DNA of 16,214 nt, from contig JABDRH010000334.1 in NCBI GenBank assembly GCA_013041835.1, positions 1 to 16,214 of the forward strand, written 5' to 3'. The translations under genes and the position numbers were made by a program. Numbering within the stretch: position 1 is the stretch's first letter; every line of letters starts with the position of its first letter. A model generated the notes under the pieces. It saw nothing but the letters and a program-made list of their open reading frames with translations. It had not been told where the DNA came from and made no database searches. This DNA comes from Desulfatitalea sp. (GTDB lineage Bacteria; Desulfobacterota; Desulfobacteria; Desulfobacterales; Desulfosarcinaceae). Positions 13,523 through 16,214 of this stretch are shown in pieces.

Positions 13523-14631
13523 GACCGGTCGCTCTCCGCAGCGGCATTCATTGTGGCGCGATGCTGGCCATCCCTTTCCTGCGGTTTAAATCCAGCCATG
13601 CGGATGGTCTCGGCCATGCGCTCACGGGCCAGGCCCTTGGGCGTGACGGCGCCGGCCAGATGGGCGATCCGCTCCTCGGAGATGGTGCCGTCCATATCGT
13701 CTGCGCCCCAGCTCAAACCGGCGGCGGCGGTCTCCACGCCGCTCATGGGCCAGTACGATTTGATATGGGCGATATTATCCAGCGCCAACCGCGCAATGGC
13801 GGTCACGGCCAGCGTCTCCAAGGCAGTGGGACCGTGGGTGATGAATTTGCCTTCGCCCGGTTGAAAGGCCAAGGGGATAAAACAAATGAAACCACCCGAT
13901 TCATCCTGGGCCCGGCGCAAGGTCAACAGGTGTTCGACGCGTTCGGTCCAGGTATCGCCAAAGCCGAAAAGCATGGTGGCGTTGGTGGGCAGCCCTACCT
14001 CATGCGCCATTTGATGAATACGCACCCACTCCTGCGGGCCGATCTTGTTCTTCCAATGCTGCCGCCAAAGACGTTCGGAAAAGATCTCGGCCCCGCCGCC
14101 GGGCAGGGCATCCACACCGGCGGTCTTGAGCGCTTCGAGTATCCATGCCTCACTTTGACCGCTGGTTTTTGCGAAATAGGCAATCTCCACGGCGGTAAAG
14201 GCCTTGATGTGCAAACCCGGATAACGGTGACGCAACTGTTGCACCAGGGCCAAATTGCGCGGGTAGGGCCAAACTTGGTTCAACCCGCCCACGATGTGAA
14301 CCTCGGTGGGCTGCAGCCGATCCACTTGCGCCAGAATATCAGCTTCACTCATCACATAGGCGTGGGGATCGTTTCTGGAAGCGGCGTAGTTGCAAAATGT
14401 GCAGCGCGCGCCGCAGATATTGGCCGGATTGATCTGCAGATTGAAAACAAACGTAGCCTTGCCGCCGTAACGCAGCCGCCGATTGGCAAGGGCCGCCCGT
14501 CCCAGGCGGTGAAGCCGGTCTGGCGTGATGTGCGCGGCCAGGGCAAAAGCTTCGTCGCGTGTAAGACGCTCTGCCCTGGCGCCCTTTTCCAGGGCCCGTT
14601 CAAAATCTTTTTCTGAGCTAAGCAAATGCAC
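13519..14631 (-). CDS. mqnE: Aminofutalosine synthase MqnE
   Basis: 370 residues from a GTG start; TGA two codons upstream excludes an earlier start, and no clear ribosome site is seen (TTG at 14625 is an alternative). The radical-SAM motif is CGARCTFCNY (Cys73, Cys77, Cys80). VGGLNQVWPY, HIKAFTAVEI, LPGGGAEIFSERLW, TNATMLFGFGDT and IPLAFQPGEG are typical of MqnE. It joins the MqnA product with the adenosyl radical of SAM to form 6-amino-6-deoxyfutalosine. First gene of the operon, with a predicted promoter ending about 74 bases upstream. The next steps (deaminase, nucleosidase, MqnD) are not within the window, so the pathway genes are split on the chromosome. Confidence 0.95.
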   Translation of the reverse strand: MHLLSSEKDFERALEKGARAERLTRDEAFALAAHITPDRLHRLGRAALANRRLRYGGKATFVFNLQINPANICGARCTFCNYAASRNDPHAYVMSEADILAQVDRLQPTEVHIVGGLNQVWPYPRNLALVQQLRHRYPGLHIKAFTAVEIAYFAKTSGQSEAWILEALKTAGVDALPGGGAEIFSERLWRQHWKNKIGPQEWVRIHQMAHEVGLPTNATMLFGFGDTWTERVEHLLTLRRAQDESGGFICFIPLAFQPGEGKFITHGPTALETLAVTAIARLALDNIAHIKSYWPMSGVETAAAGLSWGADDMDGTISEERIAHLAGAVTPKGLARERMAETIRMAGFKPQERDGQHRATMNAAAESDRS

Positions 14632-14704
14632 TGTTCACACGTTCCGTTCACGCTATTGATCATCTGCCAAATCCTCGCGGTAGCAGCCAGCCAAGAAGCC
14701 TTTT

Positions 14705-14734
14705 TTTCTACATCACTATAAGCAGCTCTGTCAA
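14705..14734 (-). promoter_or_regulatory. Predicted promoter of the mqnEAC operon
   Basis: On the minus strand a consensus TTGACA (14734-14729) is followed after 18 bases by TAGAAA (14710-14705). The predicted start near 14698 leaves a leader of about 67 bases before the GTG of mqnE. Confidence 0.45.
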
Positions 14735-14905
14735 ACGCGAATGGGGGGGGGTACCAGCAATGCTTCCGGGTGTGTTGAGGAAACATTTGTCCGCCGCACA
14801 CGCGGTGATATCTATCCCAAAGTGACTACGACAATCCGGGCAACCTTTATTGGCATCCAGGCGGTATCCATATCCGTTTCCATCGAATCGACATAGGCCA
14901 TCCAT
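14708..14905 (-). CDS. Possible small Cys-rich protein (65 aa), uncertain
   Basis: An ORF in the gap between mqnE and the TonB-dependent receptor gene. Six cysteines lie in its first 45 residues, including a CPDC pair and a CAADKC pair (MDGLCRFDGNGYGYRLD..., KGCPDCRSHFGID, TACAADKCF), which resembles a small metal-binding or redox protein. AAGGA lies eight bases before the ATG. The last third, beyond a run of nine C (9 G on the plus strand, 14743-14751), is unlike a folded protein and overlaps the predicted mqn promoter. It may be real, a broken remnant, or chance; no family is recognised. Confidence 0.3.
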   Translation of the reverse strand: MDGLCRFDGNGYGYRLDANKGCPDCRSHFGIDITACAADKCFLNTPGSIAGTPPHSRLTELLIVM

Positions 14906-14930
14906 TGCCAGATTCCTTTTTCACGTCCCC

Positions 14931-14960
14931 TTGACAAGTCTAAACGCCAGCCGCTATACC
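14931..14960 (+). promoter_or_regulatory. Predicted sigma-70 promoter of the TonB-dependent receptor gene
   Basis: TTGACA (14931-14936), an 18-base spacer and TATACC (14955-14960). The predicted start near 14967 leaves a 60-base leader before the ATG. No Fur-like or cobalamin-box sequence was recognised here, so the regulator cannot be named. Confidence 0.5.
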
Positions 14961-15027
14961 ATCCCGGATCGGTGCTTTATGGTAATTATCCATCACTCCA
15001 GGAACTCTATATTTCAATATCGGGATC

Positions 15028-16214
15028 ATGATAACGAAAAAGTGGCTTTCGATTACCGCAATGGGCTGGTGTTGTTTCTTGCTTTTCACAATGGATGGCC
15101 ATCCAGAGTCCCATAAAGACGACAGTTCGGGAACTCAGGTTTACACCCTGGGTGAAATCGTAGTGACCCGAAAGAAGGAGGGGGTGGAATCCATCGGAAC
15201 GGTTCATCGCGTGACCCAGGAAGATATCAGCATTTCTGGCGCCCGTAACCTTAATGAGGCCGTCAACCTGCTGCCCGGAATCAATGTGATGGTCGGCGGG
15301 GATGCCGTTCCCAAGATCGATATCCGGGGATTCCGGCCGCGACACAACATTCTTTTACTGAACGGTATTCCGATCAACTCGACTTACGATCAGCAGTTCA
15401 ATCCGTCTATAATCCCTGTGGAAAACATTGCCGAAATCAAACTGACGTCCGGGCCAAGTTCAGTGCTTTACGGCCAAGGTGGGCTGGGCGGTGTGATCAA
15501 CATTATCACCAAGCGCGGCGGTGAAGGCATCAGCGGCATGGTTGGTGCGCAGGTCGGCGCGGGTCTCTCACATCTGGTGAAAGGCAGCGTATCCGGCCGA
15601 AAAGGCCGGATGGATTATTTCACCAGCGCCAGCTACAGCTCCCGCGATGCCTATCCGCTATCCGCTGTCTTTGAGCCCGCCGCCCTGGAGGACGGCGCAA
15701 AACGGAACAACAGCGACAAGGAAGCCGGCAGCCTGTTTGCCAATTTGGGGTATGATCCATCGAGCGTCCTGCGTCTCGGCCTCACGTTCTCCTATCTGTT
15801 TGGTGAATACGGCATTCCGCCGAACGTCCATGATCCTGAAACAGACATCTTTGCCGCCAAGCCAAAATACAGGCGCATCGAACCTTACCAGGGCTATTCC
15901 ATACAAGGGGCTTTCGAACTTTTCCCGGAGGCCTCTCCCTTGAGCCTTCGCGGTTGGCTCTATTTTAACCAGATGGGCGAAAACAGTAACCGCTATTCGG
16001 ATGATCAGTACGACGATTTCATCCGCGATCGGTCCCTTGTCACCTATCGGCTGAAAAATGAAACCCGTGTGCTGGGGATCACCTTGCAGCCCCAGTATGC
16101 CATCGGTGATACGGGAATTCTCACCATGGGGTTAACGGCACAGCGGGATATGTGGAAGAGTCAAGGTACGGCATGGAATATCTGGTCTTCCACCTGGCCG
16201 CCAGGCTATACGCC
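15028..16214 (+). CDS. TonB-dependent outer-membrane receptor, N-terminal part
   Basis: The frame is open from the ATG at 15028 to the window edge (395 full codons), so the 3' part is missing. A signal peptide-like start (MITKKWLSITAMGWCCFLLF) is followed by a TonB-box-like GEIVVT (42-47) and a plug domain: LNEAVNLLPGINVM, IDIRGFRPRHNILLLNGIPIN, VENIAEIKLTSGPSSVLYGQGGLGGVINIITKRG. Aromatic-rich alternating strands of a beta-barrel begin around residue 165. It would import a metal chelate or similar ligand using TonB-ExbBD energy; the substrate cannot be deduced. No strong ribosome site precedes the ATG. It is divergent from the mqn operon, with no evident functional link. Confidence 0.93.
   Translation, partial: MITKKWLSITAMGWCCFLLFTMDGHPESHKDDSSGTQVYTLGEIVVTRKKEGVESIGTVHRVTQEDISISGARNLNEAVNLLPGINVMVGGDAVPKIDIRGFRPRHNILLLNGIPINSTYDQQFNPSIIPVENIAEIKLTSGPSSVLYGQGGLGGVINIITKRGGEGISGMVGAQVGAGLSHLVKGSVSGRKGRMDYFTSASYSSRDAYPLSAVFEPAALEDGAKRNNSDKEAGSLFANLGYDPSSVLRLGLTFSYLFGEYGIPPNVHDPETDIFAAKPKYRRIEPYQGYSIQGAFELFPEASPLSLRGWLYFNQMGENSNRYSDDQYDDFIRDRSLVTYRLKNETRVLGITLQPQYAIGDTGILTMGLTAQRDMWKSQGTAWNIWSSTWPPGYT

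Noticed and set aside
13004..13864. 286-codon plus-strand ORF opposite mqnA and mqnE (and a similar 351-codon ORF at 13561-14616)
   Set aside because: These are antisense shadows of high-GC genes whose minus-strand products are clearly MqnA and MqnE.
14352..14801. 149-codon minus-strand ORF across the mqnE start
   Set aside because: Most of it is an alternative frame of mqnE, and the upstream part shows no recognisable features; it is open by chance.
14900..15027. Cobalamin riboswitch upstream of the TonB-dependent receptor gene
   Set aside because: No B12-box-like sequence or expected leader length; only a promoter-like pair and a leader of about 60 bases were found.

Overview
The window looks like an ordinary chromosomal stretch of an anaerobic deltaproteobacterium (Desulfobacterota, probably a Desulfobacteraceae/Desulfosarcina-like sulfate reducer). 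This is an inference from three things: menaquinone made by the futalosine route, a DUF4911-miaB-bifunctional nuclease gene string, and a Ser/Thr kinase carrying a DUF1566/Lcl domain. No rRNA, tRNA, insertion sequence, prophage or CRISPR array was seen.

Layout. Bases 2-259 hold the 3' end of a type IV prepilin peptidase gene. It is followed on the same strand by a calcineurin-like phosphoesterase (331-1056), overlapping by one base a soluble Ser/Thr kinase with a C-terminal DUF1566 domain (1056-2450). On the minus strand, converging on the kinase, are a membrane-anchored LysM protein (3336-4013) and an Mrp/ApbC-type Fe-S carrier ATPase (2439-3275). A regulatory-looking intergenic stretch with clustered GTAC motifs, a 13-bp tandem repeat and an inverted repeat lies before a small conserved-looking protein (4421-4678). 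A stand-alone receiver-domain response regulator (4701-5057, minus) has a strong promoter wrapped in a 10-bp inverted repeat. After about 340 bases without a convincing gene comes the minus-strand string DUF4911 - miaB - bfn (5474-7707).

Divergent from that string is recJ (7790-9502). Next is a unit with its own sigma-70-like promoter and an 8-bp GNRA hairpin at the predicted 5' end, encoding a protein of unknown function (9658-10077) directly abutting an RNase Z-family metallo-beta-lactamase protein (10078-11088). An AT-rich intergenic region with a palindrome and a sigma-54-type promoter precedes a 92-aa protein resembling the N-terminal domain of GspE/PilB ATPases (11285-11563).

The minus-strand operon mqnE-mqnA-mqnC (11598-14631) encodes three steps of the futalosine menaquinone pathway: chorismate dehydration by MqnA, aminofutalosine synthesis by MqnE and radical cyclisation by MqnC. 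The hydrolase/deaminase step and MqnD are not here. Divergent from it is the 5' part of a TonB-dependent outer-membrane receptor gene (15028 to the window end).

Most of the window is housekeeping: RNA modification and processing, DNA repair, Fe-S assembly and quinone synthesis. The parts most worth a second look are the coupled phosphoesterase/kinase pair, the regulatory DNA before the response regulator and the 92-aa protein, the structured leader upstream of the RNase Z unit, and an apparent insertion in the MiaB TRAM domain. No clearly new multi-gene system was found.
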